The position numbers and the translations under genes are program-made. 63,630 nt of DNA from contig JBFWVT010000025.1 of NCBI GenBank assembly GCA_050246595.1, forward strand, positions 1 to 63,630, written 5' to 3'. Below the pieces are notes generated by a model. That model did not search any database and was not told the DNA's origin. It saw only the letters and a program-made list of their open reading frames with translations. The DNA comes from DATARH01 sp050246595. Its GTDB lineage: Bacteria; Pseudomonadota; Alphaproteobacteria; ATCC43930; CGMCC-115725. This document shows, piece by piece, positions 35,449-44,608 of this stretch. Position 1 is the stretch's first letter; the number at the start of each line of letters is the position of its first letter.

Positions 35449-38223
35449 TTATTCTGCCGCAAGAAGATGACCGGTCAGTGTATCGCGCCGGTTCAGCTCG
35501 GAAAACGTGCCCTGCTCCTGCAGCTTGCCGCCGCTCATGACAAGAAGACGGTCGAAATTGCGCGCCAGGCTGGCGCGGTGCAGCACCCAGATCAGCCCGC
35601 GTCCGGCCATGTCCTGCCGGATGCCCTCGCCGACCTTGGCCTCGGCGTGTCCGTCGAGCGCCGTCGTCGCCTCGTTGAGGATCAGGAGGTCCGGACGCTT
35701 CAGCAACGCGCGGGCGATCGCGGCGCGCTGCCGCTGCGCCAGCGACAGCCGCGACCCGCCGGTGCCGACCTCGTAATTCAGCCCGATATCGACAACGGTC
35801 GCGCGCAGCGACATCGCATCCAGCAGCTCGCTGATCAGCGCCGGCACCCGCACCGGCGCGTCGGCCTCGCCATACGCGATCTTGCCGAAAAGAATATTGT
35901 CCTGCAGCGATGCCGAGGCGTTGTACCGCTCGGGATCGAAGAACTCGACCTCCCCCTTTGCGTCTTCCGGCAGATCGCGCCGGAAGACGCGGCGCGCTTC
36001 GAGCAGCCGCTGCTGCATCGCCTCATCGAGAACATCGAGGCGATGGCGTGCCGCGACCAGCCGGAACGGCAGCGCCAGCAGCTTTTCGCGCTGGTCCCGG
36101 TGCAGACCGGCGACACCGCCCGCCTCGGCCGCGCTGAGGATCACGGCGTATCCGGGCAGCTCCTCGGCGCTGATAAAGCTGAACTGCTCGAAGAATTCGT
36201 GATCGGGCGGCAGCCCGGCGAACATCTCGGTCATTGTGGCGGCGACCTCGCGGCCGGCCTCGATCAGATCCTCGGTGAGCCCGACCTTGTCGAGGACGGA
36301 GCGGACATAATGGTTGCCGGCCAGCGCCTCGAAGTCGAAAACCGGGCCGATCGGGGTGCCGAACAGCAGGTTTTCCGCGACGCTCGCATTTGTGTTGTAG
36401 CGTTCCGGATCGAAAGTCTCGACCAGCTTTATGATCCCGTCGGCGGCGAGGCGGTCGCGCAGCGCGCGCCGCGCCTCCAGCAGCCGCTCGGTCAGCTCGG
36501 GATCGGCGCCGGCGTCGAACCGCGAGCGCAAGCCGAAATTGTAGACATCGGTCTCGAAATCGAGCCGCGTCAACAGCTCGACGATACGGGAAGTCAACTC
36601 TTCGGCGTTTTCGACCCCGGCGGCGGCGTAATCGACCCAATCGGCATGCAGATCGAAGTCGATATTGCCGGCACGGCGGGACTGCTCGGCCTGGCGGGCA
36701 CGGCGGCGCGCCTCTTCCTCGCCATACTCGGCCGGGCGCAGCGGCCGATGACGCAGCGATAACAGCAGATTGTCGCGCAGCGTGCCGGTGAACAGGTACG
36801 GCGTCGCGCTGACATACCCGATACGTTGTCCGATGGCGGCGAGCGGCATCTCGGCGAGATCGTGCCCGCCGATCGTGATCCGCCCGCCGGTCGGCCGCAT
36901 CAGCCGCGCGAGCAGCAGGGCCAGCTCGTTTTTGCCGCTGCCGCTTTGCCCGATAACCGCGACATGCTCGTCGAGCTTCATGCCGAACGTGACCGCATCG
37001 ATGATGCGGTTGCGATCGTCCTCGGCTAGCGAGAGGTTGACGACCGCCAGCTCGCCCTGGAGCCGCGGCACGTCGCCGGGTTCGCGCAGCATCAGCTCGG
37101 GGTCGGTCAGCCCGGCCGGCTGAAACTGCTCGACGATCTGCTCGTATTTGATCCGCGAATCCTCTTTCTGCTGATAGAAGTTGAGCAGTTCCCGCCACGG
37201 CGAGGACATGTCCTTGTGGGCCGCCAACACCGCGACCAATGCGCCAAACGACAGGCTGCCGCGGATCACCAGATAGCCGCCGATCGAATAGAAGAAAAAC
37301 GGCGTCAACTGCGCGATAAAATTATTGAGAAACTTGATGAAAAACTTACGCTGATAGATCTCGTAACGGATGTCGTAGATACGGCCGAGCAGTCCGGCGA
37401 AATCGGCCAATTGCAACTTGACCGTGTTGTTGCTGTGGATTTCGACGATGCCGGAAGCCGATTCCTGAATGCGGTCGGCGACGATCCGGGCGGTGCGGAC
37501 GCGCTGTTTGGCGAGCTGGTTCACCTTGCGCTGCAATTTCGGGATAACATAACCCTGGAACGGATAGAGCGCGATCGCGGCGAGCCCGAGCACCGGGTCC
37601 TGCATGAACATGAAAAGAATGATCGTCAGCAGCGTCCCGCCCTGAAACGCCGGCAAGGCCAGCGCGTCGCCGATAAACCCGCCGAGCGATTCGGATTCGG
37701 CCGTGACCATCGGGATGATTTGCGCCGACGAGGTTTTCTGAAAATGCGTCAGCGGAAAGCGCAGCAGCCGTACATAAAGCTGATAGCGAAACCGCCGCAG
37801 CATCCGCTCGCCGAGCCGGCCTTTATACGTGTTGATGCAGTATTTGAAGCCGCCATTGATCAGCACGGTCGCCAGAAACGCGCCGCACAGCAGCATCAGG
37901 TACGCGACGCGTTCGAACTCGATGCCGAAAACGTATTGCGGGAACTTGGCGTCGGCGCGGATCGCATGGTTGATGATCGTCTTCGGCAGATCCAGCGACA
38001 TATAAAGAAACGGAAACGAGGCCAGCGTCATCGCCAGCGCGACAAGCTGCGATTTCCAGCTGTGTTTGATGATGAACCGCCAGATCGTCGGCTCGAGGTC
38101 GGGCGGGACGGCGCCCGGTTCGGCCTCCGTTGCGGCACGGCGCCAGCGCGGCAGGCGGAACCAGCCGAACCGGCCGGAAGCCGGCGCCTCGTTGGCCGGC
38201 GCGATTGCCGCCATCGTTTTCAT
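35449..38223 (-). CDS. ABC exporter with enlarged, degenerate nucleotide-binding domain
   Basis: Fused membrane-plus-ATPase half-transporter of 924 aa, far longer than the usual about 600. The membrane domain (about 50-340) looks normal. In the ATPase domain, Walker A is GQSGSGKNE (K431, Asn432 in place of Ser/Thr), the Q-loop Gln is Ala473 (YVSATPYLF), the signature is LSLAQ (826-830), and Walker B is LLILNE (Asn850 in place of Asp). The H-loop His is kept (VLHRAS). Walker A and signature are about 395 residues apart instead of about 105. The insert holds two copies of FDPERYN...NLLFG/NILFG, at 604 and 762. Start at ATG 38223; substrate unknown. Confidence 0.88.
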   Translation of the reverse strand: MKTMAAIAPANEAPASGRFGWFRLPRWRRAATEAEPGAVPPDLEPTIWRFIIKHSWKSQLVALAMTLASFPFLYMSLDLPKTIINHAIRADAKFPQYVFGIEFERVAYLMLLCGAFLATVLINGGFKYCINTYKGRLGERMLRRFRYQLYVRLLRFPLTHFQKTSSAQIIPMVTAESESLGGFIGDALALPAFQGGTLLTIILFMFMQDPVLGLAAIALYPFQGYVIPKLQRKVNQLAKQRVRTARIVADRIQESASGIVEIHSNNTVKLQLADFAGLLGRIYDIRYEIYQRKFFIKFLNNFIAQLTPFFFYSIGGYLVIRGSLSFGALVAVLAAHKDMSSPWRELLNFYQQKEDSRIKYEQIVEQFQPAGLTDPELMLREPGDVPRLQGELAVVNLSLAEDDRNRIIDAVTFGMKLDEHVAVIGQSGSGKNELALLLARLMRPTGGRITIGGHDLAEMPLAAIGQRIGYVSATPYLFTGTLRDNLLLSLRHRPLRPAEYGEEEARRRARQAEQSRRAGNIDFDLHADWVDYAAAGVENAEELTSRIVELLTRLDFETDVYNFGLRSRFDAGADPELTERLLEARRALRDRLAADGIIKLVETFDPERYNTNASVAENLLFGTPIGPVFDFEALAGNHYVRSVLDKVGLTEDLIEAGREVAATMTEMFAGLPPDHEFFEQFSFISAEELPGYAVILSAAEAGGVAGLHRDQREKLLALPFRLVAARHRLDVLDEAMQQRLLEARRVFRRDLPEDAKGEVEFFDPERYNASASLQDNILFGKIAYGEADAPVRVPALISELLDAMSLRATVVDIGLNYEVGTGGSRLSLAQRQRAAIARALLKRPDLLILNEATTALDGHAEAKVGEGIRQDMAGRGLIWVLHRASLARNFDRLLVMSGGKLQEQGTFSELNRRDTLTGHLLAAE

Positions 38224-38306
38224 CAATCTTACCGACTGAACAACATCTCGCGCACCCCGAGAGCGCATGCCATATTGCGGCAGGCGGGCAGAGACGGAGG
38301 CTTTGC

Positions 38307-39551
38307 TTGATCGACCCCCGCGACCATAAGCGAATCCTGATTTACAGTCACGACACGTTCGGTCTGGGCCACCTGCGCCGCTGCCGGGCCATCGCCCATT
38401 CGCTGGTCGACGCGGACCCCTCTCTTTCGGTGCTCATCCTATCGGGATCGCCGATCATCGGCAGCTTTGATTTCCGCTCGCGTGTCGATTTCGTGCGCAT
38501 CCCCGGCGTCATCAAGCTGCGCAACGGCGAGTATGTCTCGCTCAGCCTGCATATCGACATCGAGGAGACGTTGGCGATGCGCTCCTCGATCATCCGCCAC
38601 ACGGCCGATATCTTCGATCCCGATATCCTGATCGTCGACAAGGAGCCGCTGGGCCTGCGCGGCGAGGTGCGCCCGACCCTCGATCTGTTGCGGGCGCGCG
38701 GCACCCCGCTCGTCCTCGGGCTGCGCGACGTGATGGACGATCCAAGCGCGCTGGAAAGCGAATGGGCGCGCAAGAACACCGTTCCGGCGCTGCGCGACTA
38801 TTACGACGAGATCTGGGTTTACGGCCTGCCGCAAATCTGCGACCCGCTGGCCGGGATCGACCTGCCGGCAAGCGTGCGCCGCCGCATGGTCTATACCGGA
38901 TATCTGCGTCGCACAGCGTCCGTCGCGGCGGGTCCGCCGCTTCTCGACGATTTGCCCGACGGCAGGTTCCTGCTCGTGACCGCGGGCGGCGGCGGCGACG
39001 GCGACGGGCTGATCGACCGGGTGCTCGCCGCCTATGAGCACGATGCGAGCGTCTTGCCGCCGGCGGTGGTCGTCTTCGGCCCGTTCATGGTGCCGGACCG
39101 CCAGGCCGCGTTCGCCGCGCGCGCCGCGCTTCTGCCGAATGTGCGGACGCTGACCTTCGATGCACGTCTCGAAGGGCTGATCGCGCGCGCCGGCGGCATC
39201 GTCGCGATGGGAGGCTACAACACGTTCTGCGAAATCCTCTCGTTCGACAAGCCGGCGCTGATCGTGCCGCGGACCACGCCGCGGCTGGAGCAATACATCC
39301 GCGCCCGGCGCGCCGCCGAACTCGGTCTGATTGCGATGCTGCCCGACAGCGACGACCATGACCCGCGCACGATGGCGGCGGCGCTGCGCTGCCTGGCGCA
39401 TCAGCCGCGCCCGTCCTCGGTCGTCATCCCCGGTCTGCTCGACGGGATGGAGTCGGTCAACCGGCTGGCGCTGAAATTTCTCGCCTCCGGGCGGCCGGCG
39501 CGCTGGCCGCGGCGCGGCGCCGAGGCCGAGATCAGGCCGCGCCGCGCATGA
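38307..39551 (+). CDS. MurG/GT28-like predicted glycosyltransferase (COG4671 type)
   Basis: 414 aa, GT-B fold. The N-terminus RILIYSHDTFGLGHLRRCRAIA is the acceptor-side motif of COG4671-type glycosyltransferases. The C-terminal part has LVTAGGGGDGDGL and GGYNTFCEILSFDKPALIVPR, matching the UDP-sugar site of the MurG/GT28 group. The TTG start at 38307 has GGAGG six bases upstream, better than any ATG. It diverges from the ABC exporter gene with 83 bp between them and is the first gene of the plus-strand glycosyltransferase run. It ends in an ATGA overlap with the next gene. Confidence 0.85.
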   Translation: MIDPRDHKRILIYSHDTFGLGHLRRCRAIAHSLVDADPSLSVLILSGSPIIGSFDFRSRVDFVRIPGVIKLRNGEYVSLSLHIDIEETLAMRSSIIRHTADIFDPDILIVDKEPLGLRGEVRPTLDLLRARGTPLVLGLRDVMDDPSALESEWARKNTVPALRDYYDEIWVYGLPQICDPLAGIDLPASVRRRMVYTGYLRRTASVAAGPPLLDDLPDGRFLLVTAGGGGDGDGLIDRVLAAYEHDASVLPPAVVVFGPFMVPDRQAAFAARAALLPNVRTLTFDARLEGLIARAGGIVAMGGYNTFCEILSFDKPALIVPRTTPRLEQYIRARRAAELGLIAMLPDSDDHDPRTMAAALRCLAHQPRPSSVVIPGLLDGMESVNRLALKFLASGRPARWPRRGAEAEIRPRRA

Positions 39552-40831
39552 GCGGCCCGGCGAGCCCGCCCGCATTGCGCCCCCGCCGGGTCGCCTTCGT
39601 GCTGAAAGGTTATCCGCGCCTGTCGGAGACCTTTATCGCACAGGAGATAGCGGCGCTCGAACGGCGCGGTCTCGATATCGCGATCGTGTCGCTGCGGCAT
39701 CCGACCGATCATGCGCGCCATCCGGTGCATGACCGGATTCGGGCGCCGATCCTTTATCTGCCCGAATATCTGAAGGATGCGCTGCGCCGGGTCCTCGCGG
39801 GCTGGAGCGCCGCCCGCAGACTGCCGGGCTACAACGCCGCGCGCTTGATGTTGCTCGCCGATCTGGCACGCGACCCGACGCCGAACCGGGTCAGGCGCTG
39901 GGGTCAGGCGCTGGTCCTCGCGGCCGAACTGCCCGCCGATATCGGCCATCTGCACGCGCATTTCCTGCACACCCCGGCCTCGGTCGCGCGTTACGCGGCG
40001 GCAATGCGCGGGCTGCGCTGGTCGGTGTCGGCGCATGCCAAGGACATCTGGACCATTCCCGCCTGGGAGAAGCGGGGCAAGCTCGCCGGGGCCGCCTGGA
40101 CCGTGACCTGCACCAGCGACGGGCGCGATCATCTCGCCGCACTGGCGCCATCGCCGGAAAGCGTCATTCTTGCCCATCACGGGATTGATTTCGACCGCTT
40201 CCCGCCGCCGCATCGCATGCCCGTGACGGAAGACGGCAGCGACCCGGCGCGGCCGGTGGTTATCCTGTCGGTCGGGCGCGCGGTCGCGAAAAAAGGATAT
40301 GACGATCTCCTCGCGGCGCTCGCGCTGCTGCCGCCCGGTCTGGCCTGGCGCTTTGTCCATATCGGCGGTGGCGCATTGGCGGACCGGCTGAAGCGCCAGG
40401 CCGCGCTTCTCGGGATCGCCGATCGTATCGAATGGCGCGGCGCTCGGGCGCAACCGGATGTGCTCGCCGCCTATCGCGAGGCCGACCTGTTCGTGCTCGC
40501 CGCCAAGATCGACCGCGACGGCGACCGCGACGGGCTGCCGAATGTGCTGATGGAGGCGCAGAGCCAGCGCCTGGCTTGCGTTGCGACGCTGCTGCCTGGA
40601 ATTGCCGAGCTGATCGAGGACGGCGCGACCGGCATCCTCGTACCGCCCGGCGATCCGCGTGCCTTGGCCGAGGCGCTCGCGGCGCTGATCCGCGACCCGG
40701 TCCGCCGCGCCCGGCTCGCCGCCGCCGGCGAGGCGCGCGTGCGCCGCGACTTTGACATGCGGCGCGGCATCGACCGCTTGGCAAGGCTGTTCGGGCTGCC
40801 GGCCGAAGTCTCGACCGTGGCCGCCGAGTAG
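39548..40831 (+). CDS. Glycosyltransferase, GT4 family
   Basis: 427 aa GT-B enzyme. VAFVLKGYPRLSETFIAQEIAALE at the N-terminus is typical of GT4 enzymes of exopolysaccharide pathways. The C-terminal domain contains ILSVGRAVAKKGYDDLL and the donor-site run DGLPNVLMEAQSQ...GIAELIEDGATGILVPPGD. The start ATG overlaps the preceding stop (ATGA). It sits between a COG4671 enzyme and another GT4 gene, so these enzymes probably build one glycan step by step. Sugar specificity cannot be read from sequence. Confidence 0.87.
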   Translation: MSGPASPPALRPRRVAFVLKGYPRLSETFIAQEIAALERRGLDIAIVSLRHPTDHARHPVHDRIRAPILYLPEYLKDALRRVLAGWSAARRLPGYNAARLMLLADLARDPTPNRVRRWGQALVLAAELPADIGHLHAHFLHTPASVARYAAAMRGLRWSVSAHAKDIWTIPAWEKRGKLAGAAWTVTCTSDGRDHLAALAPSPESVILAHHGIDFDRFPPPHRMPVTEDGSDPARPVVILSVGRAVAKKGYDDLLAALALLPPGLAWRFVHIGGGALADRLKRQAALLGIADRIEWRGARAQPDVLAAYREADLFVLAAKIDRDGDRDGLPNVLMEAQSQRLACVATLLPGIAELIEDGATGILVPPGDPRALAEALAALIRDPVRRARLAAAGEARVRRDFDMRRGIDRLARLFGLPAEVSTVAAE

Positions 40832-40843
40832 GCGGACGGCTTT

Positions 40844-41956
40844 ATGCGTATTGCCTTTTATGCGCCGCTGAAACCGCCGGACCACCCGGTTCCGTCGGGC
40901 GACCGCCGGATTGCCGGTCTGTTCCTTGAGGCATTGCGGGAGGCCGGACATCTTCCGTCTGTCGCGTCGCGGCTGCGCAGCCATGACGGAATGGGCGATC
41001 CGGCGCGACAGGCCCGGCTCGCGGAGATCGGCGCCGGCACCGCCCGGCTTCTGCTGAGGCGCTGGCGCCGCGATCCCTCGGCCGCACCCGATCTGTGGTT
41101 TACCTATCACCTGTATTACAAGGCGCCGGACTGGCTTGGTCCGACGATCAGCACGGCGCTCGGCATCCCGTATGTGGTGGCCGAGGCGTCGAGTGCGCCG
41201 AAACGGGCAGGGGGGCCATGGCATATCGGGCAGCGCGCCGTCGAACAGGCGCTGCGCCGGGCCGACGCGGTGCTCGGGCTCAACCCCGCCGACCGCGACT
41301 GCGTCGCGAAGCTGCTGCGCGATCCGGAACGCTGGGTCGCCTTTCCGCCGTTCCTCGATGCAAGCCAGTACACCGCCCCCCCGCGCTCCCGCCCGCCCTC
41401 CTCGCCGCCGCGCCTGATTGCGGTGGCGATGATGCGGCGCGGCGACAAGCTTGCCTCCCATCGTCTGCTGGCCGCCTCGCTGAGGATACTGTCCGATCTC
41501 GACTGGTCGCTCGATCTCGTCGGCGACGGCGAGGCTCGCGACGAGGTTGCCGCGGTGCTGACCCCGCTCGGATGCCGGGTCCGCTGGCGCGGCGCGCTCG
41601 ACGAGAGCGCCGTCGCCGCCGCTCTGGCCGATTCCGACCTGTTCGTCTGGCCGGCGATCAACGAGGCGTTCGGCATGGCGCTGCTCGAAGCGCAGGCTGC
41701 CGGGCTGCCGGTCGTGGCCGGGGCGAGCGGCGGCGTCTCCGGCATCGTCGCCGATGGAAAGACCGGGCTGCTGGTCCCGCCCGGCGATCCGGCCGCGTTC
41801 GCCGCCGCGCTGCGCCGTCTGCTTCTCGATCCCGAAAGGCGGGCGGCGGTGGGCGCGGCGGCGCGAGAGCGGGTCCGGCGCGAGCACGATTTGCCGGCGG
41901 CCGCGTCGCGCCTTCGCGCGATCCTTGCCGGTTTGCGGGAAAGACGCGTCGCATGA
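40844..41956 (+). CDS. Glycosyltransferase, GT4 family
   Basis: 370 aa GT-B enzyme. The N-terminus MRIAFYAPLKPPDHPVPSGDRRIA is typical of GT4. The donor-binding half contains LVGDGEARDEVAAVL, WPAINEAFGMALLEAQAAGLP and GKTGLLVPPGDP. It starts 12 nt after the previous gene and ends in an ATGA overlap with the next. It is the third glycosyltransferase in the run. Acceptor and donor are unknown. Confidence 0.86.
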   Translation: MRIAFYAPLKPPDHPVPSGDRRIAGLFLEALREAGHLPSVASRLRSHDGMGDPARQARLAEIGAGTARLLLRRWRRDPSAAPDLWFTYHLYYKAPDWLGPTISTALGIPYVVAEASSAPKRAGGPWHIGQRAVEQALRRADAVLGLNPADRDCVAKLLRDPERWVAFPPFLDASQYTAPPRSRPPSSPPRLIAVAMMRRGDKLASHRLLAASLRILSDLDWSLDLVGDGEARDEVAAVLTPLGCRVRWRGALDESAVAAALADSDLFVWPAINEAFGMALLEAQAAGLPVVAGASGGVSGIVADGKTGLLVPPGDPAAFAAALRRLLLDPERRAAVGAAARERVRREHDLPAAASRLRAILAGLRERRVA

Positions 41957-43245
41957 GCCCAGGGGCGAAGAACTCGGCGAAGAACTCGGCGAAACGCTCG
42001 GTGCTGTTCTGGGTGCAGCATCTGCTCGGGATCGGACATTTGCAGCGCGCGCTGCGTATCGCCGACGCTCTCGTCGAACGCGGGATCGCCGTCACGGTGG
42101 TCTCCGGCGGCATGAAGCAGAACCTGCCGCGCGATCCTTCCGTCGCGCTGGTCCAGCTCCCGCCGCTGCGCGCGCTTGACGCAAGTTTTGCGCTGATCGA
42201 CGAGGCCGGCGCACCGCTCGACGATCGATTGCGCGAGCGGCGGCGCGACGCGCTGCTCGCGACGTTTGCAGCGGCCCGGCCCAATGCGGTTGTCCTGGAA
42301 GGATTCCCGTTCGCACGCCGCGCATTCCGCTTTGAACTCGATCCGCTTATCGCGGCGTCTCGCATCTCATCATGGCGGCCGCCGGTCATCTGCTCAGTGC
42401 GCGATATTGTCGTCGTGCGCGACGACCCGCAACGCCATCGCGAGATCGTCGATCGTGTGCGCCGCGACATCGACCGCGTGCTGGTCCATGGCGATCCCGC
42501 CCTGATCCCGTTCGACGCGAGTTTTCCCCCGGCCCCCGACATCGCCGACCGGCTCGTTTATACCGGTTATGTCGCTCACCTCGCGAACCCTCCCCTCCCG
42601 GGGCTTGATCCGGGGATCACGGGGGAGGGCAGGGTGGGGGTGTGGCCCAAAGCGGAACCGCACCCGGCTCCGTCCGACGGGGTCGTCGTCTCGGCCGGCG
42701 GCGGCGCGGCCGGGAAGGCGCTGCTCGAAGCGGCGCTCGCCGCCCGCCGCGCCGGGTGCCTGGCGCATCTGCCCTGGCGTCTCATAACGGGGAAAAACCT
42801 GCCCGAATGCGATGTTGCTGCGCTGCGGGCGAGGGCGCCGTTCGGCGTCACGGTCGAGCGCTTCCGCGACGATTTTGCGACGTTGCTGCGCTTCTGCCGG
42901 GTTTCGGTCAGCCAGGCCGGCTACAACACGGTTCTCGATCTGCTGATGGCACGGGCGCGTGCGGTGCTGGTGCCGTTCGCCGCCGGGCGCGAGACCGAGC
43001 AGCCCCTGCGAGCCGAGCGTCTGGCTGCGCTCGGCGCCGCCGAGCTGGTGCGCGAGAGCGAGCTGTCTCCGGCGACTCTGGAAGCGGCGATCGAGCGTGC
43101 CGTCTCGCGCCCGCCGCCGAGCCTTGCGATCGACACCGGCGGTGCGGCCCGCTCGGCCCGGCTGATCGCCGCGATGATCGGCGGCCAGAGGGCGGCCGCC
43201 GACCGTTTTGCCGCGCCCGCCGATCGGGCTATTGTCGCACGATGA
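41953..43245 (+). CDS. MurG/GT28-like predicted glycosyltransferase with an in-frame repeat insertion
   Basis: 430 aa, same COG4671-type family as the gene at 38307. Motifs are VLFWVQHLLGIGHLQRALRIA at the N-terminus, VVSAGGGAAGKALLEAAL, and SQAGYNTVLDLLMARARAVLVP in the donor site. A 12-bp tandem duplication makes the N-terminal KNSAKNSAK. Residues about 212-230 (NPPLPGLDPGITGEGRVGV) are encoded by a GC-rich palindromic element and interrupt the family sequence between the two domains without breaking the frame. Start and stop both form ATGA overlaps with neighbours. Confidence 0.85.
   Translation: MSPGAKNSAKNSAKRSVLFWVQHLLGIGHLQRALRIADALVERGIAVTVVSGGMKQNLPRDPSVALVQLPPLRALDASFALIDEAGAPLDDRLRERRRDALLATFAAARPNAVVLEGFPFARRAFRFELDPLIAASRISSWRPPVICSVRDIVVVRDDPQRHREIVDRVRRDIDRVLVHGDPALIPFDASFPPAPDIADRLVYTGYVAHLANPPLPGLDPGITGEGRVGVWPKAEPHPAPSDGVVVSAGGGAAGKALLEAALAARRAGCLAHLPWRLITGKNLPECDVAALRARAPFGVTVERFRDDFATLLRFCRVSVSQAGYNTVLDLLMARARAVLVPFAAGRETEQPLRAERLAALGAAELVRESELSPATLEAAIERAVSRPPPSLAIDTGGAARSARLIAAMIGGQRAAADRFAAPADRAIVAR
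42586..42641 (+). repeat. GC-rich palindromic element inside a glycosyltransferase gene
   Basis: A 56-bp copy of the dispersed family also found in cofD and cofGH. It includes CTTGATCCGGGGATCACG and ends AGGGTGGGGGT. The encoded peptide LDPGITGE is identical to that in CofD, so orientation and reading frame are the same. It lies at the linker between the two glycosyltransferase domains. Confidence 0.75.
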
Positions 43246-44069
43246 CGTATCTGCCGCGCCTGGATGCGACGCCGAGCGCCGCTCCGCTCTCCGGAGCGGG
43301 CAGGGCAGCCGCGGATTGGCCCGAGCTGATGGCCGAGTTCGATCGCTGGAGCGAGGCGGGCCGGGTTGCGAGACTGTGGTGGCGCGACGACGATGCCGCG
43401 GCCGCGACCCCGGAACTTGTCGATTTGTTGCGCATCGCGGGCCGGACGCCGCTCGCGCTCGCCGTGATCCCGGCGTTCGCGACCGCGGATCTGGCCGCTT
43501 TATTGCACGACGCGCCCGCGGTGGCCGTGCTGCAACATGGCTGGCGTCACGCGAACCGCGCGATCGAAGGCAGGAAAAGCGAGTACCCGAGCGGTCTTCC
43601 CGCCGCTATCCTCGCAGCGGAGCTGAACCAGGGCCGCGACCGCCTCATCGCATTGTTCGGGACGCGCGCATTGCCGGTATTCGTGCCGCCGTGGAACCGC
43701 ATCGCGCCCGAATTGCTCCCGACGCTTGCCGAAAGCGGGATCGCTGCCCTCTCGACCATCGCCTCCGAAAAAAAACCCGCGCCACCGGCCGGCCGGCCGG
43801 CTGGGCTCGGCCTGATCGACGTGCATATTGATCTGACGGACTGGAAGGACGGGTGTCGGTTTATCGGCACCGCGGCGGCGCTCGGCGCGCTCGTCTTCCG
43901 GCTGCGCCGCATCCGGCTCGGCAAGTTAGCCTCGGATCGCGCGATCGGCATTCTGACCCACCATATGGTAATGGATCGCGAGACGGCGGCCTTTCTCGCA
44001 GCGCTGATAAAATCGGTCGCCGGGCATCGCGCGGCGCGTTGGGTCGATATTGTCGAAATGTTGCGATGA
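43242..44069 (+). CDS. Polysaccharide deacetylase-like protein
   Basis: 275 aa, TIM-barrel deacetylase-like (NodB/CE4-related). Expected metal and catalytic positions are visible: RLWWRDDDA (Asp cluster), VLQHGWRHAN (His motif) and FVPPWNRI, with a late ILTHHMVMDRE His pair. No signal peptide is present, so it would act in the cytoplasm, unlike exported chitin or peptidoglycan deacetylases. It overlaps both neighbours by ATGA. It may remove an acetyl group from an intermediate of the glycan made by the preceding four enzymes; that role is inferred from context. Confidence 0.8.
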   Translation: MTYLPRLDATPSAAPLSGAGRAAADWPELMAEFDRWSEAGRVARLWWRDDDAAAATPELVDLLRIAGRTPLALAVIPAFATADLAALLHDAPAVAVLQHGWRHANRAIEGRKSEYPSGLPAAILAAELNQGRDRLIALFGTRALPVFVPPWNRIAPELLPTLAESGIAALSTIASEKKPAPPAGRPAGLGLIDVHIDLTDWKDGCRFIGTAAALGALVFRLRRIRLGKLASDRAIGILTHHMVMDRETAAFLAALIKSVAGHRAARWVDIVEMLR

Positions 44070-44608
44070 CGATGCATGAACAGACGCCGGAGACGCAGGA
44101 AGTGTCGTCTACCTGGCACTCCTATCCGGCCTCGGCGATGATCGGAGATTATCTGCGCGCCGCCGCGGGGATCGTACCGGCCGGGGCGATCTTCGCGACG
44201 GTGCCGGTCGCGCCGTTCCCGGCGACGGTGCTGGGCGGTTTCGCGATCGTTTTCGGGATTTTCGGCCTGCGCACCGCGTTGCGCCACAACACAAGCATCG
44301 AGATCGGCGATATCGGGATCCGCGCCCGCGGTCTTGTCGAGCGTAGGATCGCGTGGGCAGAACTCGATCGTGTCAAGCTGTCCTACTATTCGACGCGCCG
44401 CGACCGCAAAAGCGGCTGGATGCAGCTCGAACTGTCCGGCGGCGGTACGAAGCTGGGTCTCGACAGCCGCATCGAGGGGTTCGGCGAGGTCGCGCGCCGC
44501 GCCGCCGAGGCGGCCTACGCGCGTCAACTGCAACTCAGCGAGTCGACCGCCGCCAATCTCGAAGCGCTGGGGATCAGGATACCCGAATGGCAGATCGAGC
44601 GCTACTGA
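44066..44608 (+). CDS. Hypothetical membrane protein, 180 aa
   Basis: Two adjacent hydrophobic segments near the N-terminus (AAAGIVPAGAIFATVPVAPF, ATVLGGFAIVFGIFGL) are followed by a soluble domain of about 110 residues. Its pattern (IEIGDIGIRARGLVERRIAW, DRVKLSYYSTRRDRKSGW, LGLDSRIEGFGEVARRAAEA) resembles small PH-like membrane proteins. The ATG overlaps the deacetylase stop (ATGA), so it belongs to the glycan gene run. Its end overlaps the next ATPase gene by 22 nt. No specific function can be given. Confidence 0.7.
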   Translation: MTMHEQTPETQEVSSTWHSYPASAMIGDYLRAAAGIVPAGAIFATVPVAPFPATVLGGFAIVFGIFGLRTALRHNTSIEIGDIGIRARGLVERRIAWAELDRVKLSYYSTRRDRKSGWMQLELSGGGTKLGLDSRIEGFGEVARRAAEAAYARQLQLSESTAANLEALGIRIPEWQIERY

